Shown here: positions 1 through 7,808 of the stretch, one piece after another
Layout of the letters: each line of letters opens with the position of its first letter
Numbering within the stretch: the stretch's first letter is position 1
DNA from: Deltaproteobacteria bacterium
GTDB lineage: Bacteria > Bdellovibrionota > Bdellovibrionia > JABDDW01
Assembly (NCBI GenBank): GCA_013287405.1
Contig: JABDDW010000003.1
Coordinates: 1-49,607 of the forward strand
Reading direction: 5' to 3'
DNA: 49,607 bases
Notes under the pieces: generated by a model
Told to the model about the DNA's origin: nothing
Database searches by the model: none
The model's input: only the letters and a program-made list of their open reading frames with translations
Translations under genes and position numbers: made by a program

Positions 1-1704
1 AATATTTATTTTTTCAAATTTAAAACTGAATTTACCGGTTTTAATTCGAGAGGCGTCCAAGAGATCTTCAACCAGGTCGGTAAGGCGATAAACTTGTTTT
101 TCTGCAACATCGAAGACCTTGGCCAGCTTATCCAGTGATGGAGCTATGTTGTATTCGGGATTAATTCTCTGTTTAGTCATCTGAATTTGAAGAGTTAAGG
201 ATGTTAGAGGAGTTTTCAGTTCATGAGAAGCAATGGACAAAAACTCATCCCTGGCGCGCACGGCTTCTTTCAACGATTCTTCTGCAGAGAGATGATTAAT
301 AAACTGGCCTATTTGCCCCCCAGACACAGAGACGGCCTTAAGAAGCTCCTGGTCGGGCATGCGGCTCTTGCGGCTAAAAAACTCCATAACCCCCATGACC
401 CTTTCTCCACTTAAGATGGGGAAGCCAAATCCACTGGATAAACCGTCTCGGACGGCGTAAGTAAGACGAGGAAAATTCGAATCTTTCGCAAGATCACTAA
501 TCCATGCGGGTTTCTGATCTCGCCAAATGCGTCCAGGCAAACCTTCACCTTTCGCAAACTTTACACTTTGAGTGGCGCTTGTAAATTCTGGGGCAGTGGT
601 TTTAGGAGAGCTCCACAGTTCGGTGGACGAAACGGTTTGGGAGCCTTCATCGACCATCCAAAACATGCCAAGGTCCCAATCTAAGCCACGACCGATGGCT
701 TCTAGAATTTTTAAGATTCCGTCTTTAAAGATTTTTGTTTCAGCCAAAATGCTCATCACCTGGTACTGCAACATAAGACGTCTCTTAGCCATTTCTGACT
801 CTTCCATAGCGACGTTTCTTTCGGCAAGGCTTGCCGCCAAGGTCAGGCCGGTCGTGGTGATGACCACCATAAAGCTTTGAAGTAAAAACAAGCTCTCCCT
901 TAAGAAGCCGCCGCTAAAAGGTCCTAATCCTTTGATCATTCCCCAAATGGACATTACAGAAATAAAGAAACATACAGAAATGTTCCCAAGCTGACCAAAT
1001 CTTAGCGCACTCCACACCACAAACGGAAATAGCCAAAATACATGTTGAGAATTTTTTCCGAAAATAAATTGGCAAGCGATGGCTAAAGAAAGGACTAAAA
1101 GTACACCCTCGAGAATCCGCCAAAGATCAACTTTTCTCTGAAATTTGCAATGAGCCCATACCATTATGAGCGGAGCCACAAGGAGATCTCCTATCGCATC
1201 TCCAATCCACCAGGTACGCCATGTGACCCCTACTCCTTCTAAAGATCCCACTCTTCCAAGCCAAAGGCTGAATACTCCAAGAGAGGCGCTCACTAAGGGA
1301 CTTATCAAACAACCAAAAACGATAAGAGAAACAACATCTTTGAGACGATCAATGGGTTTATGAAAATCAGCGATATTTTTTAGAAGGTACGCCCCTATAA
1401 TTCCTTCAAGGGTATTGCCAGTGGCAATGCCACAGCCGACAAAAAATGGTGCTCCGGTCTGCAAATTTACAAGAAATGCTCCTAGAAAGACGGCAGGCCA
1501 AAGTCTATAGCCATACAAGAGGAAGACGGATAGAGCGATTCCCGTTGGAGGCCACACAAGGGTCGCAAAGCCACTTACAGCATCCATTTTGAGACCAAAC
1601 TTGGCTGTGACGAAATAAATTACAAATACGACAACTAACCTTACGAGATCATGAAAGTCGTAAAGAGATTTCCCAGAGAAATCTTTTTTATCGGACGGTT
1701 TCAT
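1..1704 (-). CDS. MASE1-GAF sensor histidine kinase, 3' end outside window
   Basis: Inner-membrane sensor kinase; the visible 568 codons run off the left edge, so the ATP-binding (HATPase) domain is outside the window. I translated it from the ATG at 1704. Residues about 15-300 form a multi-pass MASE1 sensor, recognisable from the LVWPPTGIALSVFLLYGYR stretch. A GAF domain follows at about 320-465 (GFPILSGERVMGVMEFF). The HisKA dimerisation helix contains SIASHELKTPLTS, with the phospho-accepting His at residue 494. MASE1 is a known integral-membrane sensory domain of unknown ligand; the GAF domain could bind a small molecule. No response regulator gene is adjacent, so it may be an orphan or hybrid kinase whose receiver is beyond the edge. 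The Shine-Dalgarno sequence is weak (GGGCAGTCA before ATG). The family call is firm, the signal unknown. Confidence 0.9.
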   Translation of the reverse strand, partial: MKPSDKKDFSGKSLYDFHDLVRLVVVFVIYFVTAKFGLKMDAVSGFATLVWPPTGIALSVFLLYGYRLWPAVFLGAFLVNLQTGAPFFVGCGIATGNTLEGIIGAYLLKNIADFHKPIDRLKDVVSLIVFGCLISPLVSASLGVFSLWLGRVGSLEGVGVTWRTWWIGDAIGDLLVAPLIMVWAHCKFQRKVDLWRILEGVLLVLSLAIACQFIFGKNSQHVFWLFPFVVWSALRFGQLGNISVCFFISVMSIWGMIKGLGPFSGGFLRESLFLLQSFMVVITTTGLTLAASLAERNVAMEESEMAKRRLMLQYQVMSILAETKIFKDGILKILEAIGRGLDWDLGMFWMVDEGSQTVSSTELWSSPKTTAPEFTSATQSVKFAKGEGLPGRIWRDQKPAWISDLAKDSNFPRLTYAVRDGLSSGFGFPILSGERVMGVMEFFSRKSRMPDQELLKAVSVSGGQIGQFINHLSAEESLKEAVRARDEFLSIASHELKTPLTSLTLQIQMTKQRINPEYNIAPSLDKLAKVFDVAEKQVYRLTDLVEDLLDASRIKTGKFSFKFEKINI

Positions 1705-1791
1705 TGACTGCCCATCATTTTTGGTTTTGTTCGAGTGTTCGCCGTACTCTCAAAACTCATAGGTAGCATGGGAAATCCTAAAAGGCCAAAT

Positions 1792-1818
1792 TTTAAGAAG
1801 TTTAAGAAGTTTGAGAAG
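1792..1818. repeat. Three tandem 9-bp units
   Basis: TTTAAGAAG at 1792-1800 and 1801-1809, then TTTGAGAAG at 1810-1818. It lies between the end of the VOC gene and the start of the histidine kinase gene. It is too short to call a variable-number repeat, but it is the kind of tract that changes copy number by slippage. Confidence 0.7.
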
Positions 1819-1838
1819 TCGCCTTGGTGAGTGGCATT

Positions 1839-2234
1839 TTATAACGTACTAGGCCCGTGGTAGACAGCTTCAATATTGTGTCCGTCGGGATCTAAGACGA
1901 AAGCTCCATAATAGTTTGCGTGGTACTCGGGTCTAAGTCCTGCTTTACCGTTGTCCTTACCGCCGGCCTTTATTGCCGCTTTGTAGAAGTCGTCAACCTG
2001 TTTACGGTTTTCGGCGCGAAAACAAATATGAAGGGGAGGTCGGTTTGGACCGCTCTCATTACTTATCCAAAAATCGGGCTTTGGAGGGATGCCATAGCCC
2101 AGCACCACAGTGCCTTCGACGTATTCCTTTGGGACCTCCATGAGCATTTTATAACCCAATGGGGCAAGGGCTTGGTCGTAAAAGATTCGACTTTTTTCTG
2201 GATCGCTAACATTTATGCCGATGTGATCTAACAT
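1839..2234 (-). CDS. VOC-family (glyoxalase-like) protein
   Basis: A 131-residue single-module vicinal oxygen chelate protein, probably cytosolic. It opens with LDHIGINVSDPEKSRIFYD and closes with FVLDPDGHNIEAVYH, the two hallmarks of the fold: a first-strand metal-ligand His and a last-strand acidic ligand. The middle holds PPLHICFRAENRKQVDDFY, where the family's second His usually sits. Members include glyoxalase I, dioxygenases and resistance proteins, and small ones such as this usually act as homodimers. Substrate cannot be told from sequence. It is followed by the histidine kinase gene in the same direction and preceded, 25 bp away, by a secreted-protein gene. The ATG at 2234 has a purine-rich AGAGAAAATAG leader. 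Confidence 0.85.
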   Translation of the reverse strand: MLDHIGINVSDPEKSRIFYDQALAPLGYKMLMEVPKEYVEGTVVLGYGIPPKPDFWISNESGPNRPPLHICFRAENRKQVDDFYKAAIKAGGKDNGKAGLRPEYHANYYGAFVLDPDGHNIEAVYHGPSTL

Positions 2235-2259
2235 CTATTTTCTCTTTTCTTCTTTTTTG

Positions 2260-3021
2260 CTAAAAACGATATTGCAAGCCAAGGAGGTAATCACCCTGAG
2301 ATTGGAATATGGTCGGGGACCAAGTGGACCCACTTGTTCGCTGTTTAAGCGCACGATAACGGCGGTTGATTTCTGGGGGTGTAGCCCACAGGTCGACTAT
2401 TTCCCAAATGCGAAAGCCGACAAAACCGACAACTCCCAGACCCACCAAACCGTTAGTTGTACATCCGGAGGAGCCGTATCCATAAACACCATACTGGTAA
2501 GTGCAGTTTTGGATACCAGCCAAAATGAGTGCCACCGAGCCCAATTCCCCAACAGTGAAGATCCAGCCTTTCTCAGCGTAACGGCCTTGAATGGCATGCC
2601 CAATCCCAAGACCTAAAGGCCACGTTCCAAGAACTCCACCCACGACGTAAGCCCCCGTGCCTATTTCCCCCCTATCTAAGATTTCTCGTTCTTCGGGGGT
2701 CAACTGTGTTTCGCTAGTCTTGGGTTTTTCTTTGACTTCCTGACTGCTAAACTCAAAAGTGTCTTCTTTTGAAACTGAACCTGAAGTAATACGAATGATC
2801 GCCATTTTGCCTTGAGGAGAAATATTATCGACGACGCCACCGGCTTTTATTTCTAAAGAATTATCCAAAAAATTAACGGTCTGGCCTTTCTTAAGGGCGC
2901 TGAAATTTCCCTCTACAGTGACTCTTGTGCCATCTATTTTCACAATACTTTGTGCCCAGGCACCGACAGACACAAATATTAAGTTAATAAATAGAATTGC
3001 GGGCACAACTAAATTCTTCAT
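2260..3021 (-). CDS. Secreted small-membrane or outer-membrane protein, unknown function
   Basis: A 253-residue exported protein of no family I can name securely. Residues 1-23 form a signal peptide ending in VGAWAQ. Residues 25-100 look like a small beta domain (SIVKIDGTRVTVEGNFSAL). A Glu-rich segment at 105-125 follows. The C-terminal half has glycine-rich hydrophobic stretches (GTWPLGLGIGHAIQGRYAEKG, then GLVGLGVVGFVGF) and the chain ends in Phe. This half is reminiscent of P13-type small-membrane proteins seen in spirochaete and Bdellovibrio genomes, but that is recollection and not a search. The ATG at 3021 is preceded by AAAGG. It may share a transcript with the VOC gene 25 bp downstream. 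Confidence 0.7.
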   Translation of the reverse strand: MKNLVVPAILFINLIFVSVGAWAQSIVKIDGTRVTVEGNFSALKKGQTVNFLDNSLEIKAGGVVDNISPQGKMAIIRITSGSVSKEDTFEFSSQEVKEKPKTSETQLTPEEREILDRGEIGTGAYVVGGVLGTWPLGLGIGHAIQGRYAEKGWIFTVGELGSVALILAGIQNCTYQYGVYGYGSSGCTTNGLVGLGVVGFVGFRIWEIVDLWATPPEINRRYRALKQRTSGSTWSPTIFQSQGDYLLGLQYRF

Positions 3022-3240
3022 AAGAAAAACCTTTCTTTTACCGAGTGGATCAATCTGCCTACAAAATATTTGAAAGTCTAGGAGGATCTTACTCAGTAGT
3101 CCACAAGTATTTGATATTACTTAAGTTTACTCCGCCCTAGATTGTGTCCCTTGGTGTTTCGAAAAAAGTCGAAACGAATTTCGCTTTAAGGAATAGCCCC
3201 TACTTTACATCTTTCGACCCACCAGGCTAATTGTCATCAA

Positions 3241-3414
3241 ATGCATTTCCTTAATCTTTTATATACAATCTTATTTTGTTTAGTCGGTAACGCTTGGTCC
3301 ATCGCATTTCTAGAAACCCCATCAGGAGTTACCCAAATTCCGGGCGACGCGCCTGCTTATTCCATACATTTGCAAGGTTGTAATGATGGCAGTTCCCACC
3401 AAAATATAGCCTAG
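3241..3414 (+). CDS. Possible 57-residue secreted peptide, or a gene stub
   Basis: An ATG at 3241 opens 57 codons beginning with a convincing signal-peptide-like run (MHFLNLLYTILFCLVGNAWS) followed by FLETPSGVTQIPGDAPAYS. The frame then runs antisense into the last 93 bases of the MFS gene and stops at 3412-3414. The N-terminal part reads like a real exported protein, while the part inside the MFS gene reads as antisense noise. This suggests the 5' stub of a lost gene. No Shine-Dalgarno sequence is clear. Low confidence that it is expressed. Confidence 0.25.
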   Translation: MHFLNLLYTILFCLVGNAWSIAFLETPSGVTQIPGDAPAYSIHLQGCNDGSSHQNIA

Positions 3415-4530
3415 TACTTCAAAATGCAGGAGGTGGCCGTCGGAACCTTCAGAAACGACCAGGCCCGCAACGACTGAAGCTACGCCTCCGGAGATCTGTT
3501 GAAGGGAGCTATTAATAGACATAAAAGCGCCTCGGCTTTCCATGGTCGGTATAGCTGACATTAAAGCCTGGGAGGGAATCATTCGAGAGAATATCCCCAC
3601 AAACATTGTGGCGTTCACCACAACAACGAGCCAAAAGGGTGAGCGACCGAGATTTGTATAGATTAAAACCATAATAACGGTAACAACGGCGCCAAATAAA
3701 AAGGTTCGAAACTTCCCGATCCGATCAGAGATCCGTCCAACAAGGGGGCCGGTGACTATGGCGCAAAGACCGGTTATCAAATAAAGCTGAGGGAGGCGAG
3801 TCTGATCGATTCCTAAATTGTGGACGCTAAAGGCGCTTCCAAAGGGCATAAGCATGAAGCCGCCCACGCTTAAGAATGCCGTCGCAAAAAAAGCGTAGAG
3901 ATAATTAGGGTTTTTTATCGTAGTGATGAGGTGATGGAAAGCATTGCGATCGGGTTTCTTTTTAAGGTGGGAGTCAATGGGTTTAATCTTCAACACAATG
4001 ATGGCGCCTACAGCGACACCAATGGACACAATCATAAAAAAGGGTGTGTGCCAATCCCAATGATTAGCAAGATAAAGTCCGATGGGTATGCCTAAGACTT
4101 GGCTGGTAGCAAATGCCGTTTGAATGATTCCCATAACTCGGCCACGCAAATCAAATGAGTAGAGATCAGTGACTATGGCCAGCACTGTTGAACCAAGAAC
4201 TCCTCCAAAAAGTCCGGTGACCATCCGAGCAAAGAGTAAAAAATAATAGTCCCGCGCAAGGGCACAAAACAGTGTGCCCAAAATGAATCCGCAATAAAAG
4301 AATATAAGAAATCTCTTGCGATCAAAGCGATCGGCAAAACCTGCCGCCAGGATTCCGGAGATACCAGCACTGAAAGCGTAAACCGAAACCGCCAAACCAA
4401 ATTCATGGGGACTAATTTTGAGAGTCGGCATGATCATCACCCCTAGCGGGGACATGACCATAAAATCAAGGATAACAGAAAACTGCAAAAACGCCAAAAT
4501 GGCTACGACAATTTTTTGATAATATGACAT
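3322..4530 (-). CDS. Major facilitator superfamily transporter
   Basis: A 402-residue inner-membrane transporter with the length and hydrophobic pattern of a 12-helix MFS protein. The MFS motif between helices 2 and 3 is visible as GFADRFDRKRFLIF, and the related motif in the second half as GRISDRIGKFRTFL. A charged cytoplasmic loop lies mid-protein (KIKPIDSHLKKKPDRNAFHH). The general look is that of the drug or sugar efflux branch (AraJ/Bcr-like), but substrate cannot be assigned. I prefer the ATG at 4530 to an in-frame TTG at 4566, although neither has a clear Shine-Dalgarno sequence. The gene stands alone; the 126 bp to the next gene hold nothing obvious. Confidence 0.88.
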   Translation of the reverse strand: MSYYQKIVVAILAFLQFSVILDFMVMSPLGVMIMPTLKISPHEFGLAVSVYAFSAGISGILAAGFADRFDRKRFLIFFYCGFILGTLFCALARDYYFLLFARMVTGLFGGVLGSTVLAIVTDLYSFDLRGRVMGIIQTAFATSQVLGIPIGLYLANHWDWHTPFFMIVSIGVAVGAIIVLKIKPIDSHLKKKPDRNAFHHLITTIKNPNYLYAFFATAFLSVGGFMLMPFGSAFSVHNLGIDQTRLPQLYLITGLCAIVTGPLVGRISDRIGKFRTFLFGAVVTVIMVLIYTNLGRSPFWLVVVVNATMFVGIFSRMIPSQALMSAIPTMESRGAFMSINSSLQQISGGVASVVAGLVVSEGSDGHLLHFEVLGYILVGTAIITTLQMYGISRRVARNLGNS

Positions 4531-4692
4531 CGTGTTTATGCTGTCAGGGCCTAGAGTAAAACTCAATAAATTTATAGACCTTTAGAAAATCTTATCGAGC
4601 GTCTTTTTCAGTCTCGTCCCACTCTAAATAGCCTAAACTTTCAACCAGCCCAGCTCAAGTCTAGGTTGAACTCGACTTTTTTCAGAAAAGGT

Positions 4693-5187
4693 CTATTTAT
4701 TTCTGCCCTTCGCCATTTCTCGGGACAGTTTTATGGTTTCTTGAATCCTCTTCATCCGAGTTGCTGGTAAGGTAGCATCATTAATCCGTCTCACGGCGTA
4801 ATTTTTTCTCCCCGGTGTCAATGAATTAAAATCTTTCAGCGAGCCCTTGGCTTTAAGTTCGGTCATTAGATCTTGCGGGATTACCACTTTTGCACGATCC
4901 AGCACAGTGATTTGCACCCTCACCTGGTCTCCTCCTTTAAGGCCCGCGGTTTTACGAACCTTTGCGCGAACCCGTATATAGTGCTTCCCCCCTCCGATCG
5001 GAAATAGACTTACTTGAAAAGGTTCAGATCCGTTAACTCGGGCCATGACAAGAACGGCACTCTTTGTTCCCAAAGCTTTCGTGATCTTTGCGGGAACGGG
5101 AATAGCGCAGTAATCCATTCCTTCGGCCCAGTTTTCCATTTTCGATTGAAAGGTCAGCTGCTTTTTCGGAGTAGATGATGGTTTCAT
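4693..5187 (-). CDS. DUF1905 / YdeI-OmpD-associated family protein
   Basis: A 164-residue soluble protein. Residues about 12-105 match the DUF1905 pattern: an early YCAIPVPAKITKALG, then VMARVNGSEPFQVSLFPIGGG and RKTAGLKGGDQVRVQI. The C-terminal part (LTPGRKNYAVRRINDATLPATRMKRI) is the bacteriocin-protection (YdeI/OmpD-associated) tail, which is usually followed by a basic end as here. The biochemical role of the family is not settled. The start codon overlaps the stop of the upstream broken reading frame as ATGA, with no Shine-Dalgarno sequence of its own. It may therefore have been expressed by translational coupling. Confidence 0.8.
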   Translation of the reverse strand: MKPSSTPKKQLTFQSKMENWAEGMDYCAIPVPAKITKALGTKSAVLVMARVNGSEPFQVSLFPIGGGKHYIRVRAKVRKTAGLKGGDQVRVQITVLDRAKVVIPQDLMTELKAKGSLKDFNSLTPGRKNYAVRRINDATLPATRMKRIQETIKLSREMAKGRNK

Positions 5188-5453
5188 ACTAAAAGGCTAT
5201 CATAATTAATCTGAGAATTGGCGTCCAAAATGAGCTGAAGATAGTGAGAAGATTTGAGAGCCCCAGGCACATCCCCTGCTGATTTAGGAATTTTGATAGG
5301 CCTCTTTGTGATCCCCATAACATTTGAGTATTCTTGGTATTGCTTGGTTTCGTTCCAAAATGCGTCGGGATCCAAAACCAGCTTGGCGATAGAGCGAGGG
5401 CGGTGGCAAAAAGGACCTCAAAAAGCGCCGAAGGAAAAGAACCAAGACGTCAT
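5184..5453 (-). pseudogene. Small gene with in-frame stop, unknown family
   Basis: Reading from an ATG at 5453 gives 11 codons, a TGA at 5418-5420, then about 78 further codons in the same frame. These read as an ordinary soluble protein (RSIAKLVLDPDAFWNETKQY, later KRPIKIPKSAGDVPGALKSS). Changing the TGA to the one-base-different TGG would restore a single 89-residue product. The last codons overlap the start of the DUF1905 gene as ATGA, an arrangement expected of a real two-gene unit. I do not recognise the family. A shorter live product starting at an internal TTG (5375) is possible but lacks a Shine-Dalgarno sequence. Confidence 0.45.
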
Positions 5454-5457
5454 ATAA

Positions 5458-5473
5458 TCGTCCGTCTTAGAAC
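5458..5473. repeat. 16-bp direct repeat, copy 1
   Basis: TCGTCCGTCTTAGAAC, identical to 6741-6756. This copy covers the stop codon of the nucleotidyltransferase gene. The pair brackets 1.27 kb holding the nucleotidyltransferase, its small partner and the broken carboxymuconolactone decarboxylase-like gene. Confidence 0.8.
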
Positions 5474-6039
5474 CGAGATTCTTTCTTTTGGAGTTTTTGC
5501 CAATAAGAAGCGAGACCGCGATTATTAATTTGTTCTTCAAGATATTGTAGATCAAGACTATCCTGAACTTGTGGAAGCATCTTTTTGATATCTTCGAGGT
5601 GCTTTTGTGAGCCTCCCTCGCGATAGTATTCTAGTTTGCGAATGATTACATATTCTGGCGGAGCTAACCAAAGCTCTGTATTCTTTCCAAGATCTATGCG
5701 TCTCCGATTTTTAAATGCCCATTCATGAAAAGGGTCTTCCGCATCAGGATAAATATCGGCCTTCAGTCCGCTTTCATGGTGGATGAGATTGAAATGTCCA
5801 AACGGCCTCCGTCGTATCTCGATTTGCAGAACTTCTTCCGGTGGGCAATAATATTTATCTGAAGGAAATAATGAAGTGAGCTTTGAAATATCTTGTGATA
5901 AATGAATAACAATGTCTATGTCATGGGTAAGTCTTGGTTCTCCATAGAAGATCGATGCAACAGACCCGGTAACAAAATAGGGAATCTTGCTTGTTTCGAG
6001 AGGCGCAATAAAAGCTGTTAGCAATTCAAGTTGTTGCAT
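5467..6039 (-). CDS. Nucleotidyltransferase-fold protein (AbiEii/DUF6036-like)
   Basis: A 190-residue protein with the N-terminal signature of a DNA-polymerase-beta-type nucleotidyltransferase: PYFVTGSVASIFYGEPRLTHDIDIVIHL at residues about 20-47, where GS and the D-I-D acidic pair form the nucleotide/metal site. A third acidic residue is plausible in KADIYPDAEDP. The C-terminal half is helical. Such stand-alone enzymes occur as toxin-like or antibiotic-modifying proteins. The substrate here is unknown. The ATG at 6039 overlaps the upstream small gene by 14 bases and follows an AGAAGAA stretch. A longer GTG start at 6081 would overlap by 56 bases and is less likely. Together with the 71-residue protein upstream it has the layout of a toxin-antitoxin-like pair. 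That role is inference. Confidence 0.75.
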   Translation of the reverse strand: MQQLELLTAFIAPLETSKIPYFVTGSVASIFYGEPRLTHDIDIVIHLSQDISKLTSLFPSDKYYCPPEEVLQIEIRRRPFGHFNLIHHESGLKADIYPDAEDPFHEWAFKNRRRIDLGKNTELWLAPPEYVIIRKLEYYREGGSQKHLEDIKKMLPQVQDSLDLQYLEEQINNRGLASYWQKLQKKESRF

Positions 6040-6241
6040 ACAAAAATATTCTTCTGACTTCTTGTTGAACTTCTTTATCACTCCATTCAGGATGTAACGA
6101 TCGGACTCCCGCTGTCTTTATTGCCCAAGCGATTTCTCTCAGTTGCTGAACTGCCTTCCATTTTTGAATGGGGGACATCTTTGAATAAATTTTTGTTTGA
6201 AGGTCCTCAGCTGTGGTCAGGTTTTGGAGTTCCACGGCCAT
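6026..6241 (-). CDS. Small helical partner of the nucleotidyltransferase
   Basis: A 71-residue, probably all-helical protein. Its core SPIQKWKAVQQLREIAWAIK ... VRSLHPEWSDKEVQQEV followed by RRIFL resembles a small uncharacterised family that I recall sitting directly upstream of nucleotidyltransferase genes. The HPEWSDKEV turn is the most characteristic part. The ATG at 6241 has an AGGGA Shine-Dalgarno sequence about 9 bases upstream. It begins 3 bp after the broken CMD-like gene and overlaps the nucleotidyltransferase start, so the three form one leftward unit. It may be the antitoxin or stabilising subunit. I see no DNA-binding motif that would prove this. Confidence 0.6.
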   Translation of the reverse strand: MAVELQNLTTAEDLQTKIYSKMSPIQKWKAVQQLREIAWAIKTAGVRSLHPEWSDKEVQQEVRRIFLYATT

Positions 6242-6243
6242 GC

Positions 6244-6587
6244 TTACAGTCCCTGTAAAATTCGAAATCCTGCGATTGCGGTCGGAAAGCCACAGTACAT
6301 TGCCAGGTGGAGAAAAATTTCAGCGAGATCTTCTTTCGTTCCGCCAAGGTGTAGAAAACTTTTCATATGAATTTCCACCTGGTCCCAACGCCCCATGGCA
6401 GTTTGGGAGGAAATGGTGACGATGCTTTTTCCCTTAAGGGAATTTGATTTCTTAACCAGACTTTCTGCATACCAAATTCGTCCACGAATTTCGCAAATTC
6501 TGGCTGTTCTTTCTCAATTTTTCCCGCAAATTCGCGACCGTTCTCCCCGAACAATTGGATTAACCGACCAACGCTTTCTTTTTTCAT
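6244..6587 (-). pseudogene. Frameshifted carboxymuconolactone decarboxylase-like gene
   Basis: The ATG at 6587 has a good GGAG Shine-Dalgarno sequence. The first frame reads through IPLREK, then goes off family and stops at 6363. Shifting frame by one base at the A-run 6426-6430 (read on the minus strand) continues with SIVTISSQTAMGRWDQVEIH and KEDLAEIFLHLAMYCGFPTA. The latter is the classic CMD/AhpD-like helix pair, and the frame ends at 6244-6246. A single missing A explains the break. CMD-fold proteins are decarboxylases or peroxidase-like enzymes; the AhpD-type CxxC is absent, so a peroxidase role is unlikely. Sequencing error in a homopolymer is the main alternative to real loss. Confidence 0.75.
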
Positions 6588-6740
6588 TAAGGAGCTCCGC
6601 TAACCATATGATGAGGATCACTATTGATGGTTGGACTTCAATTTTGGGCGCCATCCTGTGTGGCTCCCCAATTTGGGCCCTAACTGAATAACAATAAAGG
6701 CTTTTCTCAGTTCAAACAAGTTGAAATTGGCGTCCCTTAG

Positions 6741-6756
6741 TCGTCCGTCTTAGAAC
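6741..6756. repeat. 16-bp direct repeat, copy 2
   Basis: TCGTCCGTCTTAGAAC, identical to 5458-5473. It lies upstream of the broken CMD-like gene, in the non-coding gap before the next decayed gene. The short match TTGGCGTCC also precedes both flanks (5219-5227 and about 6727-6735), which may be chance. Confidence 0.8.
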
Positions 6757-6846
6757 TGAACTCATGGAATGCGCCGCTGCCTAAGGCATATGCATATCTA
6801 AAATACTGCTATTTGGCAAGAAAGTCATTAACAGCCGCAACCACAA

Positions 6847-7633
6847 ATGGTGAGAGTTTTTCCAGAGGAGTGTCCGCCACTACGGAAATGGGCAGAAACT
6901 CATGCTCCAGTTTTCTTTGGTTTGGGAGAAACGTCAGCCCTTTGGTACCTCATTCCCAAGAGTTCTGATGGAATGTCGTATGTCGCAAAGATCTTGCGTA
7001 CTGATTTCGTCGAGATTCTTCGTGGTGGAACTCAGAGGGCTAAAGATTTGGAGTTTTTAATGGACCTCGGCAAGCATCTCTCAGGTTACGGACCCAAACA
7101 TATCCATAATTCACAGGATAGTTGCGTAAGGTCTCCCATTTTGGTTTCACTTTGATCCACTCGTCATCGACAGTGCCTTCTAGACTTTCCTGCGGTCGAT
7201 AAGGCCAGGCGAGCCACGGATACCTTTTTTTCGTACAGAAAAACCATTCCTCCTTTGGTCGAGGCCGCAGAAAAAGAATACAATTCTAACCCTAACGATC
7301 CCAAGGTTGCTTTTTACTATTCAATGATTATCCATGAGGTCCTTATAAATAACCCAAGCTATATCCTTGGGGGTAAAAGTTACTGGGCAAGAAATAGTCG
7401 AGGCCGCCCAGGATAAAGACAGGGCTTTGGGTGTCTGGCAGAGATCACTCGTAGCTCAAGCGTTCCCTTTGGCTAATGAGCATTCTTTGATGGAAGGACA
7501 AATTAAAAAAGTGAAAGATAAAATCAACTCTTTTGGACGACGATATAAATTGTTTACAAATCTCTATGGCAGTTTAATGCTTAACACCTCTTCTCAAAAA
7601 GAAGCACAAGCCAAAACTCTTAACGTAAGGTAA
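6847..7633 (+). pseudogene. Multiply disrupted gene of unknown family
   Basis: No single frame is open across this stretch, but consecutive pieces read as protein. 6847-7120: LRTDFVEILRGGTQRAKDLE. About 7080-7190, one frame over: FWFHFDPLVIDSAF. 7180-7368, back in the first frame: RRATDTFFSYRKTIPPLVEA and NDPKVAFYYSMIIHEVLINN. From 7373 on, after the G-run 7369-7373: GQEIVEAAQDKDRALGVWQR and on to a stop at 7631-7633. Joining them would give a helical protein of roughly 260 residues. The lesions are a TGA at 7153-7155, at least two frame changes near 7100-7190, and one surplus G at 7369-7373. There is no Shine-Dalgarno sequence at the first ATG. I do not recognise the family. Confidence 0.6.
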
Positions 7634-7808
7634 ATTTTTGCCTGAAGTTAGTATGTCTCTTGACTATACATGTCAAAAATGAGACCGTAGGTCCAATCTA
7701 GATTTTTTTTGAAAAGAAAATCTCGACTTCCAAAATTTTTCTATAAACTTCACACTATCTCCTGCCGAAAGACTCTGGAGAATAAAAAAACATTTAAAGG
7801 AGATTCAA

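Noticed and set aside
2257..2616. 119-codon plus-strand open frame
   Set aside because: Antisense to the 3' end of the secreted-protein gene, with no Shine-Dalgarno sequence and no protein-family pattern.
5418..5420. TGA read as tryptophan (recoding)
   Set aside because: Many genes in the window end at TGA with perfect family C-termini, so TGA is a normal stop here.
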